From: Candidatus Altimarinota bacterium
Lineage (GTDB): Bacteria > Patescibacteriota > Gracilibacteria > JAHISY01
DNA length: 59,294 nt
NCBI GenBank assembly: GCA_028690585.1
Contig: JAQVAZ010000003.1
Location: 1-59,294, forward strand
Reading direction: 5' to 3'
Shown: piece after piece, positions 51,113 through 58,956 of the stretch
Position numbering within the stretch: the first letter of the stretch is position 1
How the letters are laid out: each line of letters begins with the position of its first letter
Made by a program: the position numbers and the translations under genes
Notes under the pieces: model-generated
The model's input: the letters and a program-made list of their open reading frames with translations, nothing else
The model's database searches: none
Told to the model about the DNA's origin: nothing

Positions 51113-51844
51113 ATGAGTGGCCACAGCAAATGGAGTGTAATCAAACGCTCGAAAGGTTTACTTGATGCGAAGCGCGGAAAGATTTTCACGCGTCACGCGA
51201 AAAATATCGAAGTGGCTGCGCGCCTCGGCGGTGGTGATCCCGCGATGAATGCTACCCTAGCAACTGCAATCGATAATGCGAAAAGCGATAATCTCCCGAA
51301 AGATAATATCGAGCGCGCAATCAAAAAAGGCACAGGCGCACTTGCAGGAGAAGCGATGGAAGAAAGAGTATATGAAGGTTATGCGCCACACGGAGTAGCG
51401 CTGATGATCACCGCACTCACGGATAATAATAATCGCACCGTAGGAAATGTCCGCCACTTACTCAGCAAACATGGTGGCAAGCTGGGAGAAAATGGCAGCG
51501 TGGCTTTTCAGTTTGAGAAAAAAGGAATCATCACGATTGAAGATAGCGGTGAGGAATTGGAAATGAAAGCCATCGAAGCAGGAGTGGAAGATCTCGAAAG
51601 TAGCGAGGGATTCACAATTGCCAAAACCAATCCCAAAGATCTCATGAGTGTGAAAAATAAACTCGTGGCAGCAGGGGTGAAAGTAAAATCCGCCGAGTTA
51701 GCTTTCGAAGCGAAGAGTGAAGTAAAGCTAGAGAGTAAAGAAGAAGTGCAAAAAGTTCTCGATCTTATCGAATTGCTAGAGGAAGATGATGATATCGATA
51801 GCATCGCGAGTAATCTAGATTTTGACGAAGCACTACTTGGTTAA
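51113..51844 (+). CDS. yebC: YebC/PmpR-family regulator (TACO1-like)
   Basis: 243 aa with the classic start MSGHSKWSVIKRSKGLLDAKRGKIFTRHAKNIEVAARLGGGDP and GYAPHGVALMITALTDNNNRTVGNVRHLLSKHGGKLGENGSVAFQFEKKG. All three YebC domains are intact. The family acts as translation helpers at proline stretches or as transcription regulators, depending on the organism. It often sits near ruvC; here ruvC is 30 kb away. Upstream, CTTAATCC/TTAGTTC repeats sit just before the start. Confidence 0.96.
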   Translation: MSGHSKWSVIKRSKGLLDAKRGKIFTRHAKNIEVAARLGGGDPAMNATLATAIDNAKSDNLPKDNIERAIKKGTGALAGEAMEERVYEGYAPHGVALMITALTDNNNRTVGNVRHLLSKHGGKLGENGSVAFQFEKKGIITIEDSGEELEMKAIEAGVEDLESSEGFTIAKTNPKDLMSVKNKLVAAGVKVKSAELAFEAKSEVKLESKEEVQKVLDLIELLEEDDDIDSIASNLDFDEALLG

Positions 51845-51854
51845 ATCTTCCGTT

Positions 51855-51882
51855 GTCATCCCAGCGAAAGCTGGGATCCAGA
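51855..51882. repeat. GTC-led palindrome with GAAA loop, second copy
   Basis: ATCCCAGC and GCTGGGAT (51858-51877) pair around GAAA, flanked by GTC and CCAGAA. It matches the element at 11616-11643 in its ends and loop, while the stem bases differ in matched pairs. It follows the yebC stop and could serve as its terminator. Confidence 0.7.
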
Positions 51883-51924
51883 AATTCCCCTCTTTCATAA
51901 AGAGGTGTTAGGGGAGATTTAGAG

Positions 51925-52046
51925 CGCAGGTTCAAGTTTGTAACTTGAACCACACGTTTCTGAAACCAGGCTGAATTTGAAAATTTTGTAGTGTTTAAAA
52001 ATAAATGGTTCGGATTACAAATCCGAACCTGCGCGCTTCGCGCGCA
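51925..52046. repeat. REPIN-like inverted pair of GGTTC...GAACC hairpins
   Basis: Hairpin 1 (51929-51951) is a 10-bp stem GGTTCAAGTT/AACTTGAACC with loop TGT, preceded by GCGCA. Hairpin 2 (52007-52029) is GGTTCGGATT/AATCCGAACC with loop ACA, followed by TGCGC, so it is the same unit on the other strand. TGCGCGC-TTC-GCGCGCA (52030-52046) adds a third stem. Three stem positions differ between copies, each with a matching change on the other arm. Confidence 0.75.
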
Positions 52047-52068
52047 AAAACTATAAATGGAAAATTCT

Positions 52069-52269
52069 TTACTCTTTGTAAAAAGTCGCCACCAAGAAAG
52101 AGACAAAACTGAAAGCTGCGAAAGCAATTGAAGTGCCAAAAAATTGTGAGACTATCGTATTATCTTTTCCTGGAAAAAACCAAACCATCGTGAGTATCAG
52201 CAAAGCGGTGGTTACTGTAAAAAACATAGTGAGTTTCGCAAGGAAGTGTTGGAGTTGAAATTTTTTCAT
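52069..52269 (-). CDS. Small two-helix membrane protein
   Basis: 66 aa. Two hydrophobic helices (MFFTVTTALLILTMVWFF and SFFGT-type SIAFAAFSFVSFLVATFY) with a short charged loop (PGKDNTI) and a charged tail. No family is recognised. It begins 10 nt after the dnaG stop on the same strand and is probably transcribed with it. The function is not known. Confidence 0.6.
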   Translation of the reverse strand: MKKFQLQHFLAKLTMFFTVTTALLILTMVWFFPGKDNTIVSQFFGTSIAFAAFSFVSFLVATFYKE

Positions 52270-52279
52270 AAAGATAAGA

Positions 52280-53932
52280 TTACTGATTTAAAAGTTGTTG
52301 ATACTCCTCATAAAGCTGCGCCGCTTTTTCTTCATCCCCCGCCTCCTCCGCCTGCTGCATCGCGAGTTTCAATTCTTGTTTGCGATCTTTGGTAGATTTG
52401 AAGTTGAGTTGAGAGATGAGAGCCAGCATCTCTTCGCGAATCTTCGCATCGCTGAAATCTGCATACTTATCACTCGCGAGTAATGCTAGCTTCTCTTCGT
52501 TTTCGGTGACAGTGATTTCCGCCAAACCAACTTGGGATAATTCAGAACTAAGGGTTTCGGAAATTTCTGAGAAAGCCAAAACCATCCCGGTGAGTAAATC
52601 ACGGATGCGGAATTTTTCTGGCGCTGCAAGTTTCTCTTCTTCTTTCGCAATCACAGGTGAAGTAATTTTGAGGCCAGCTAATTCTTCAGCCAAAGCAGCT
52701 TCACTTACACCGATTTTCAAACTCAAGCGGTGAATGAAATCTTCGCGCTCCACAGCGGAAGCAATCTGCGCAGCGTAGCTGAGTAATTCGCGCGCAACTT
52801 TTTTCTTCGTAGCCGCCTCAGAGAAATTCGCCTCAGCGTAAACACGCATGAAGAAAAATTCAAGTGGAGTAACGGCGGAAGCCACCGCATCCGCAAAAAT
52901 CTGCGGATCTTTTTGAATCGCTTCATCTGGATCTTTGAAACCATCAGGCAGTATCACCACCTTCGCATTTATATCCATCGCCGCAGCAAGTTCAAGCGCT
53001 CTGCGAGTAGATTCAATACCCGCTTTATCCGCATCGAAGCAAAACACTACACTCTCGACTAAATTTTTTACCGCGGTGAGGTGGTAGGAAGTCAGCGCAG
53101 TGCCACTACTAGCAACCACATTGCGGAAGCCCGCTTGGTGGCAGCTGATTACATCGAGTTGGCCTTCGACAATCACTGCAAATTTCTTTTCTCGAATCGC
53201 TTCACGCGCTTGTGAGAAACCGAAAAGGATTGCGCCTTTTTGGAAAACTGGCGATTCACTAGAATTAAGATATTTCGGCTCACCATCAGAAAGAATCCGC
53301 GCGGTGAAACCCACGATACTGCCACGATGATCACGAATCGGGAAAGTAATTCGATTGTGAAATTTATCGAAAAGCTCATCACTCGCAAACTCTTTCACCC
53401 CAGCGATGCTGGCTTCGACTAAATCTTTTTTGCTGAAACCTTTTTCTAATAATTTTGGGAAAAGATTTGCGTAGCCGTTTGGCGCGAAACCGATTTTCCA
53501 TTCCTCGATGGTTTCGGCTTTTAAATTCCTGCCAGCTAAATATTTTTGCGCCTCCTTGGATTTCGCTAACTCCGCGATGAAATAATCTGCCGCGGCTTCG
53601 TTGATTTCCACCAACTTATCGCGCTGCTCTTTCTTCGCGCCACCCGAGAAATTGGTAGGCAACTCCACTCCTGCTTTGTCTGCCAGAATTTTGAGAGCTT
53701 CTTTGAAGTCAACTCCTTCGAGCAACTCCACAATTTTGAAAATATCACCACCAGTCTGGCAACCATAACACCACGCAAATTGTCTGTCGGGAGAAACGAT
53801 GAAGCTAGGAGTTTTTTCATTGTGGAAAGGGCAGCAGGCTTTGAAATTCCTCCCCGCTTTTTTCAGCTGAGTATATTGTGAAACCACATCCACAATCGAT
53901 AAACGCGATTTGATTTCTGCTACAGGATCCAT
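52280..53932 (-). CDS. dnaG: DNA primase
   Basis: Makes RNA primers for replication. The protein is 550 aa. The N-terminal zinc ribbon has C34, H37, C55 and C58 in CCPFH and CYGC. The RNA-polymerase basic region and the TOPRIM acidic residues (EGQLDVISCHQAG and FCFDADKAGIES) follow. A shorter helicase-binding domain completes it. TAAAAT (53941-53946, minus) ends 8 nt before the ATG and faces a second hexamer for the channel gene. Confidence 0.97.
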   Translation of the reverse strand: MDPVAEIKSRLSIVDVVSQYTQLKKAGRNFKACCPFHNEKTPSFIVSPDRQFAWCYGCQTGGDIFKIVELLEGVDFKEALKILADKAGVELPTNFSGGAKKEQRDKLVEINEAAADYFIAELAKSKEAQKYLAGRNLKAETIEEWKIGFAPNGYANLFPKLLEKGFSKKDLVEASIAGVKEFASDELFDKFHNRITFPIRDHRGSIVGFTARILSDGEPKYLNSSESPVFQKGAILFGFSQAREAIREKKFAVIVEGQLDVISCHQAGFRNVVASSGTALTSYHLTAVKNLVESVVFCFDADKAGIESTRRALELAAAMDINAKVVILPDGFKDPDEAIQKDPQIFADAVASAVTPLEFFFMRVYAEANFSEAATKKKVARELLSYAAQIASAVEREDFIHRLSLKIGVSEAALAEELAGLKITSPVIAKEEEKLAAPEKFRIRDLLTGMVLAFSEISETLSSELSQVGLAEITVTENEEKLALLASDKYADFSDAKIREEMLALISQLNFKSTKDRKQELKLAMQQAEEAGDEEKAAQLYEEYQQLLNQ

Positions 53933-53940
53933 GGAGAAGT

Positions 53941-53946
53941 ATTTTA
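53941..53946 (-). promoter_or_regulatory. -10 hexamer TAAAAT, 8 nt before dnaG
   Basis: The minus strand reads GCGC-TAAAAT, 8 nt, ATG. The hexamer faces the one at 53957-53962 with 10 bp between them, so both promoters share one short region. Confidence 0.65.
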
Positions 53947-53956
53947 GCGCATCTGT

Positions 53957-53962
53957 TAAAAT
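53957..53962 (+). promoter_or_regulatory. -10 hexamer TAAAAT, 8 nt before the channel gene
   Basis: TAAAAT is followed by 8 nt and the ATG at 53971. Leaderless expression is predicted. Confidence 0.6.
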
Positions 53963-53970
53963 TTTGGTTG

Positions 53971-54753
53971 ATGGCAGGTTATCGCAAACCGCTTCCCGAA
54001 AAATTCTTCAATGGAAATGAAAAAGTCCAGCGCGCTTTTTATCGAGTGCTTTTTGCTGTTGATATTATTTCCATCCTCTTCTTCATCACTCACCCTTTTC
54101 TAGAGTCCAATAGCGCAATCCTTGCTTGGATGGAGGTAGGTTTTGGCGTGGTTTTGTTAGAAGAATATGTAGCGCAAGTTTGGGTAGCTGATAAAAAACT
54201 GGGTTACATTTTTCACCGACGCAGCATCGTCGATATCATCGTGATTCTTGCGCTACTGATTCCGCCTTTCACAGCAGCTTCACCGCTGATGCGAGTAATT
54301 CGGTCTCTGCGCATCTTGCAAGTTTACCGCGCTGCCTCCCATCTCAGTTTTCTGTCTAACTGGGTTTATGAAAGAAAAAATATTATCCAAAGTTTTCTCC
54401 ATCTCTTCACTTATCTTTTCATCGTTTCTACTTTTGTGTTTGTAGTGCAATCTCCTATCAACCCTACAATCAAAAATTATCTTGATGCGCTTTATTACAC
54501 AGTCTCCACCCTGACTACCGTGGGCTATGGAGATGTTGCGCTCGTAGGCAAAAGCGGCCGCGTGCTTTCGATAGGCATGATGATTTTTGGAATCTCACTC
54601 TTCGTCCGCCTCGGTCAATCCATCCTCGCAGAAATGAAAAGAATGCGCGCTTGCCCAAACTGCGGCTATACCAAACATGATCTTGATGCGCTTCACTGCA
54701 AAAAATGCGGAACGCTTTTACCAAAAAGAATTGCGCGCGAGGGCGGAGAGTAG
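53971..54753 (+). CDS. Voltage-gated-like potassium channel with C-terminal zinc ribbon
   Basis: 260 aa from the ATG at 53971. Several hydrophobic helices and an S4-like helix (PLMRVIRSLRILQVYRAA) with repeated arginines precede the pore. The selectivity filter is STLTTVGYGDV, so K+ selectivity is expected. The last 40 residues form a zinc ribbon CPNCGYTKHDLDALHCKKCGTLLP, an unusual soluble domain for this family, which might sense metal or redox state. The sequence ends in a basic, acidic tail. Confidence 0.9.
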   Translation: MAGYRKPLPEKFFNGNEKVQRAFYRVLFAVDIISILFFITHPFLESNSAILAWMEVGFGVVLLEEYVAQVWVADKKLGYIFHRRSIVDIIVILALLIPPFTAASPLMRVIRSLRILQVYRAASHLSFLSNWVYERKNIIQSFLHLFTYLFIVSTFVFVVQSPINPTIKNYLDALYYTVSTLTTVGYGDVALVGKSGRVLSIGMMIFGISLFVRLGQSILAEMKRMRACPNCGYTKHDLDALHCKKCGTLLPKRIAREGGE

Positions 54754-54822
54754 TTTGCGCAGCAGTAGAAGAAGATTATTCGTTTGTAGTTTTTTAATTT
54801 TGTCGCCCCGAGCTAATCGCTG

Positions 54823-54878
54823 GTCGGGGTTTCCCGAAGGGAAGCCTTCGGCTTGTAACCCCGACTTTTTGTTTTTTG
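54823..54878 (+). terminator. Branched terminator after the channel gene
   Basis: GTCGGGGTT (54823-54831) pairs with AACCCCGAC (54857-54865) and is followed by TTTTTGTTTTTTG. Two small palindromes (CCCGAAGGG and AGCCTTCGGCT) sit inside the loop, so the structure may branch. The sequence just upstream, TTTTGTCGCCCCGAGC, matches the GTC-led repeat family. Confidence 0.75.
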
Positions 54879-54931
54879 ATTAGCACCTACTTGAAAGGCT
54901 GTAGTGACAACTGAAAAATTTTGCAAAAACA

Positions 54932-54952
54932 AAACGCCCCGATGGGGCGTTT
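54932..54952 (-). terminator. Rho-independent terminator of serA
   Basis: AAACGCCCC pairs with GGGGCGTTT around GAT. On the minus strand the stem is followed by TGTTTTTG, so it best ends the serA transcript. It may also work on the plus strand. Confidence 0.85.
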
Positions 54953-55016
54953 CTACGCTATTTCTTAATCCCTGCCTACTGGCAGGCAGGCTTTGTTCTT
55001 AATCCTTAATCCTTTT

Positions 55017-56612
55017 TTAGAATTCCAAATCAATCACTTTCTCAAACTCTTTCCAACTGCGCATTTCTTTGAGAATCTTTTCTGGCACTTCTCCGTCGAT
55101 ATCGAGAGTCATGAGAGCCCTGCCTCCGACTTTATTTCTACTCAAATCGAGATTCGCGATGTTTACTTTGTTTTGCCCAAGCAAAGTGCCAACTTTCCCA
55201 ATCATCCCTGGCACATCTTTGTGTAGCGTAAGTAAAACATTGCTGCGTGGCGTGAAGCCCACACGGAAATCTTGAATGAAACGAATGCGTGGTTTTTCGT
55301 TTTCCACCACTCCTCTCACCTCTACATCTTCCTTGGAAGATTTTAGCTTGAGTGTAAGTTGGCTGCGCATGTTGCCAGCATCCTTCTCAGTTTTGATATC
55401 GAGTTGCAAACCTTTTTTCTTTGCGAGATCCGCTGCATTCACAAAATTCACATTCGTAGCATCAGTGAGAGTTTCGAGTAAACCTTTGAGGATTGGCACT
55501 TGAAGAATCTTGGTATCGTAAGCCGAGAGTTCTCCTGAAACAATTAGAGTCGCTTTTTTGATAGAAGCTTTATCGAGAAGTTGCGCAGCGAGTTGCGCAA
55601 GTTTCTCAGCTAATTCACTCCAAGCTTTTTGCTCGGGGAAACTACCACTCACACGGAAAGGTAAATTCACTACATACTCCACGATTTCTCCACGCAGCGC
55701 GCGAATCACTTGATCCATGAGCTGTAATCCCACCTTCACCTGCGCTTCGTAAGTGGAAGCTCCGAGATGCGGAGTGAGGAAACAGTTTGGAAGTTGAGTA
55801 AGTGGATTCTCTGTAGTCACCGGTTCTTTTTCGAAACAATCCAAGCAAGCGGAGGCAGCTGGATTCGCTTTCAGCCACTTGAGCAAAGCCGCTTCATCGA
55901 TAACTCCACCACGCGCGCAGTTGAGAATCAGCGCATCCTTCTTCATGATTTTGAATTGCTTCTCGGAAATCAAATGTTTGGTTTGTGGAATCAGTGGCAC
56001 ATGCAAAGTAATCAGATCAGCTTGTTTGAGAAGAGTATCGAGATCTACTAATTCAGCTCCCACACTTTCAGCAATCTCTTCTGTGGTGACTGGATCGTAA
56101 GCAAACACTTTCAGGTTGAAACCATGCGCGCGTTGCGCCGTGAGTTGCCCGATTTTCCCAAGCCCGACAATTCCCAAAGTTTTGCCATCAATTTCTCTAC
56201 CAACTTTCCCGAGACGACTCTTCTCCCATTTCCCTGCTTTGGTGCTGGCATCCGCTTCGCCGATATGGCGCATCACATTGAGGATGTGACCAAAAACTAA
56301 TTCCGCAACAGAAGTGAGGTTGCCTGTTGGCGCATTCACTACAAGAATCCCAGCCGCGCTTGCCGCCACTTTATCCACATTATCAGTGCCAGCCCCAGCG
56401 CGCCCAATTAATTTTAAATTCTTACCAGCTTGGATAATCTTCGCAGTAACTGTAGTTGCGCTTCTCACGATTAGCGCATCGTAGCTTGGGATTTCTTTAA
56501 TTAACTCAGCTTCGCTCAAACCAGTTTTTACGAAAACTTCGCAATCTTTTTGTTGCTTGAGGAAATCCACCGCTTCGCTAGAGAGATTGTCGGAGATAAG
56601 AATTTTAAACAT
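55017..56612 (-). CDS. serA: D-3-phosphoglycerate dehydrogenase
   Basis: The first enzyme of serine synthesis. From the ATG at 56612 (MFKILISDNLSSEAVDFLK) the protein is 531 aa; in-frame upstream starts exist but add a non-homologous head. The NAD-binding motif is GLGKIGQ, followed by the catalytic region. The segment after about residue 315 contains the intervening ASB domain, and the last 75 residues are an ACT-type domain (VLLTLHKDVPGMIGKVGTLLGQNKVNIANLDLSR), so serine feedback inhibition is likely. This is the long, type-I form. serB and serC are absent from the window. Confidence 0.96.
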   Translation of the reverse strand: MFKILISDNLSSEAVDFLKQQKDCEVFVKTGLSEAELIKEIPSYDALIVRSATTVTAKIIQAGKNLKLIGRAGAGTDNVDKVAASAAGILVVNAPTGNLTSVAELVFGHILNVMRHIGEADASTKAGKWEKSRLGKVGREIDGKTLGIVGLGKIGQLTAQRAHGFNLKVFAYDPVTTEEIAESVGAELVDLDTLLKQADLITLHVPLIPQTKHLISEKQFKIMKKDALILNCARGGVIDEAALLKWLKANPAASACLDCFEKEPVTTENPLTQLPNCFLTPHLGASTYEAQVKVGLQLMDQVIRALRGEIVEYVVNLPFRVSGSFPEQKAWSELAEKLAQLAAQLLDKASIKKATLIVSGELSAYDTKILQVPILKGLLETLTDATNVNFVNAADLAKKKGLQLDIKTEKDAGNMRSQLTLKLKSSKEDVEVRGVVENEKPRIRFIQDFRVGFTPRSNVLLTLHKDVPGMIGKVGTLLGQNKVNIANLDLSRNKVGGRALMTLDIDGEVPEKILKEMRSWKEFEKVIDLEF

Positions 56613-56748
56613 TGGAAGAGAGTTATTTGGAAACGCAGTATAGCGCGTGAAGGAGTGAATCTTCAAATAAGTGAAGATTTGGAATTGATAAGAGGTAGCG
56701 AAAAATGGTAAAAGTAACGAAGTAAAAATCAGAAAAAATTAAAACTTG

Positions 56749-58404
56749 ATGCCAAAAAAACTCCTGCTTCAGCGTTTCTCTTTGGGAATAATCGTTAGCT
56801 TAATTTTCGGTAGTTTTTTCGCAGTAGGAAATGCAACAGCTGTGACTTTTTCGGATATCCCCACTACATATCCTCAATATGCGAGTATTGATTTTCTTTC
56901 GCAATCTAGCCGACAAATTATCGGAGGCTATCCTGACGGAAGCTTCAAGCCGGAAAATTCACTCAACCGCGCGGAATTAGCAAAAATGATTACAATAGCA
57001 GGCGGCAAAACAATACAAGAAAATTATTCTAAAAAGTGTTTCACTGATATGGATAGCAGTGCTTGGTATGCGCAGTATGTTTGCGGAGCTAAGATTTTGG
57101 GCTTTGTGTCTGGTGATGCTGGAGCAGGAAAAACTTATCGACCTAGCGATACTCTCACTTTTGCGGAAAGTCTCGCCGCTCTCAGTAAAGTCTTCAATTG
57201 GGAAATTGATAATACTAAGGTGGCACGCATTTGGTATGCGCCACTATTAACCTATGCGAAAGAAAAAAATCTACTGAAAACTTGGATTTCCCCCACTGCG
57301 CAAATCAATCGCGCTAGCTTCGCAGAGTTACTTGCGCGCAGTATCGCGCTGAAAGAATTAGGCTTAACTGCATTTGAGAATGGAGAAGAGGCAGAGCTCT
57401 ACAGCCGACTAGGAAAATCTTTCTTGATGAATGCCAGTGATTGTTTAGCAAATGAAAAACTTGATAGCGCAAATCAGATTTGTGAGATTGATTGTGGAGA
57501 AGATTGCACAGCAGTAACAGAATCAATTGCTACTCGCGCAAATGAAGTTGGCGCCAATTTTTATTCTGGCAATAAAAAATTCAAAGATAATGCTGAGCAA
57601 ACTGCTGGAATACTGGTTGATTACCCTGTAAGCGCTAGTGAGCTACAAACTAGCGAGGCAATTACCTACTCTACAAACTCTCTCGCACAAGCTACAGACA
57701 AACACACTGCTATTTGGGATTTAGTGAAGCATTTTTTTCCCAAGAGCCACCTCACATATATCACTGATTTCAATATCATCACCGATGGAGAAGGCAATGA
57801 GTTTGGCTCTGGCATCCCTGCTAGTTATGCCTTCCCGAGACCAGTAATGAGTATCGATATGGCTGATATATACCCAAGTGGTGACAATACACTTGATAAA
57901 AATACTCTTATCTACGGAATCCTCCATGGATTAGCGCACCCTACCACGCTGAATATCTATACTGAAACTCAAGATCACGATATGGTTTACACCTCACACG
58001 ATAATTGGTTAGCACTACTCCCTGCAAAACGCGCCGCCTGTTTACCAAATTATTACTCTGGCTGGAGTTGCGCCAAAGATTATTCTTATCTCAATCTTTT
58101 TTACCAGAAATTTTGGAGTGAAATCTCAGCCACCACTCCACATATCTTTCCTGAAAATAATATCAGCGAAACAGAAATCGTAACCGCCACAAATGCGCTT
58201 CATCAAAAATATCCCAACTCTTTTGTGACTGCCTATGCAGCGCGTAATCCAATCGAAGATATCGCAGAAAGCTGGGTGGCTTTTATTTTGAAAAATAAAC
58301 CAACTGGCAGCAGCATCGCTGAGCAAAAAATTCTTTTCTTCTACGATTATCCCAATATGCTTAGTATGCGTAATTTCCTTCGTGGAAGATTATTGGAAGA
58401 ATAA
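56749..58404 (+). CDS. SLH-domain surface protein with degenerate metallopeptidase-like domain
   Basis: 551 aa from the ATG at 56749, with a signal peptide (about residues 1-32). Two or three SLH domains follow (FSDIPTTYPQYASIDFLSQ...IIGGYPDGSFKPENSLNRAELAKMI; CFTDMDSSAWYAQYVCGAKILGFV). These anchor proteins to cell-wall polymers. A cysteine pair region is at about 230-260. The rest resembles a zinc peptidase with the usual HExxH position reading HGLAH, and a downstream YAARNPIEDIAESWVAFI of the 'E-D-x-A-E' type. The missing glutamate suggests a dead or altered enzyme. Confidence 0.8.
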   Translation: MPKKLLLQRFSLGIIVSLIFGSFFAVGNATAVTFSDIPTTYPQYASIDFLSQSSRQIIGGYPDGSFKPENSLNRAELAKMITIAGGKTIQENYSKKCFTDMDSSAWYAQYVCGAKILGFVSGDAGAGKTYRPSDTLTFAESLAALSKVFNWEIDNTKVARIWYAPLLTYAKEKNLLKTWISPTAQINRASFAELLARSIALKELGLTAFENGEEAELYSRLGKSFLMNASDCLANEKLDSANQICEIDCGEDCTAVTESIATRANEVGANFYSGNKKFKDNAEQTAGILVDYPVSASELQTSEAITYSTNSLAQATDKHTAIWDLVKHFFPKSHLTYITDFNIITDGEGNEFGSGIPASYAFPRPVMSIDMADIYPSGDNTLDKNTLIYGILHGLAHPTTLNIYTETQDHDMVYTSHDNWLALLPAKRAACLPNYYSGWSCAKDYSYLNLFYQKFWSEISATTPHIFPENNISETEIVTATNALHQKYPNSFVTAYAARNPIEDIAESWVAFILKNKPTGSSIAEQKILFFYDYPNMLSMRNFLRGRLLEE

Positions 58405-58443
58405 ATTCTGCTTTTCTTTTTAAAAAAGTTTAAAATAATTCTG

Positions 58444-58899
58444 ATGGATTTCCCAAAATACATACTCACTGTTATCGTTGGTAGCCTCCTAGTTGGCAGC
58501 CTAGCTGTAGCAGCTGCTTTATTGCCAATAGGCGGCAGTGAAGAAAATCAAGTAAGTAAAACCACCAACATTTCAACGACTCAAAATAAAACTACAGCCA
58601 TAGGCAAGAAAAATTCTCAAGGAGAAGGCATTGATTTATTATTTTTCACACTCGAACCCAAACACATTATTGAGGATCAAATAAAGACTGATACTACAGC
58701 AACTACAAAAATAGAAATCTCTCCAGAAATTTTCACTGAATCCGAAAATTTTTTCCAACAAGCCATTCTTGAATCCAATCCTGAGATTTGTAAAAAAATC
58801 ACCGATGTAGCCCTAAGCAAGCGCTGTAAAGCAGCTTTTTATTCTAACAAAAGCGGCAGCGGGCTTGAGTCTTTTTTATTAAAGCTAACTACTTGGTAA
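58444..58899 (+). CDS. Membrane-anchored hypothetical protein
   Basis: 151 aa. An N-terminal membrane segment (YILTVIVGSLLVGSLAVAAALLP) leads into a Thr/Ser/Asn/Lys-rich linker and a small C-terminal helical part (NFFQQAILESNPEICKKITDVALSKRCKAAFYS) that contains two cysteines. The exterior part is likely outside the cell. No family is recognised. It follows the SLH protein by 39 nt on the same strand and may be co-expressed with it as a surface partner. Confidence 0.65.
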   Translation: MDFPKYILTVIVGSLLVGSLAVAAALLPIGGSEENQVSKTTNISTTQNKTTAIGKKNSQGEGIDLLFFTLEPKHIIEDQIKTDTTATTKIEISPEIFTESENFFQQAILESNPEICKKITDVALSKRCKAAFYSNKSGSGLESFLLKLTTW

Positions 58900-58956
58900 A
58901 AATCAGGATGTAGAATCTAGCTAACTATTTTAATTTCTCAAATTAAGATTTTGAAA

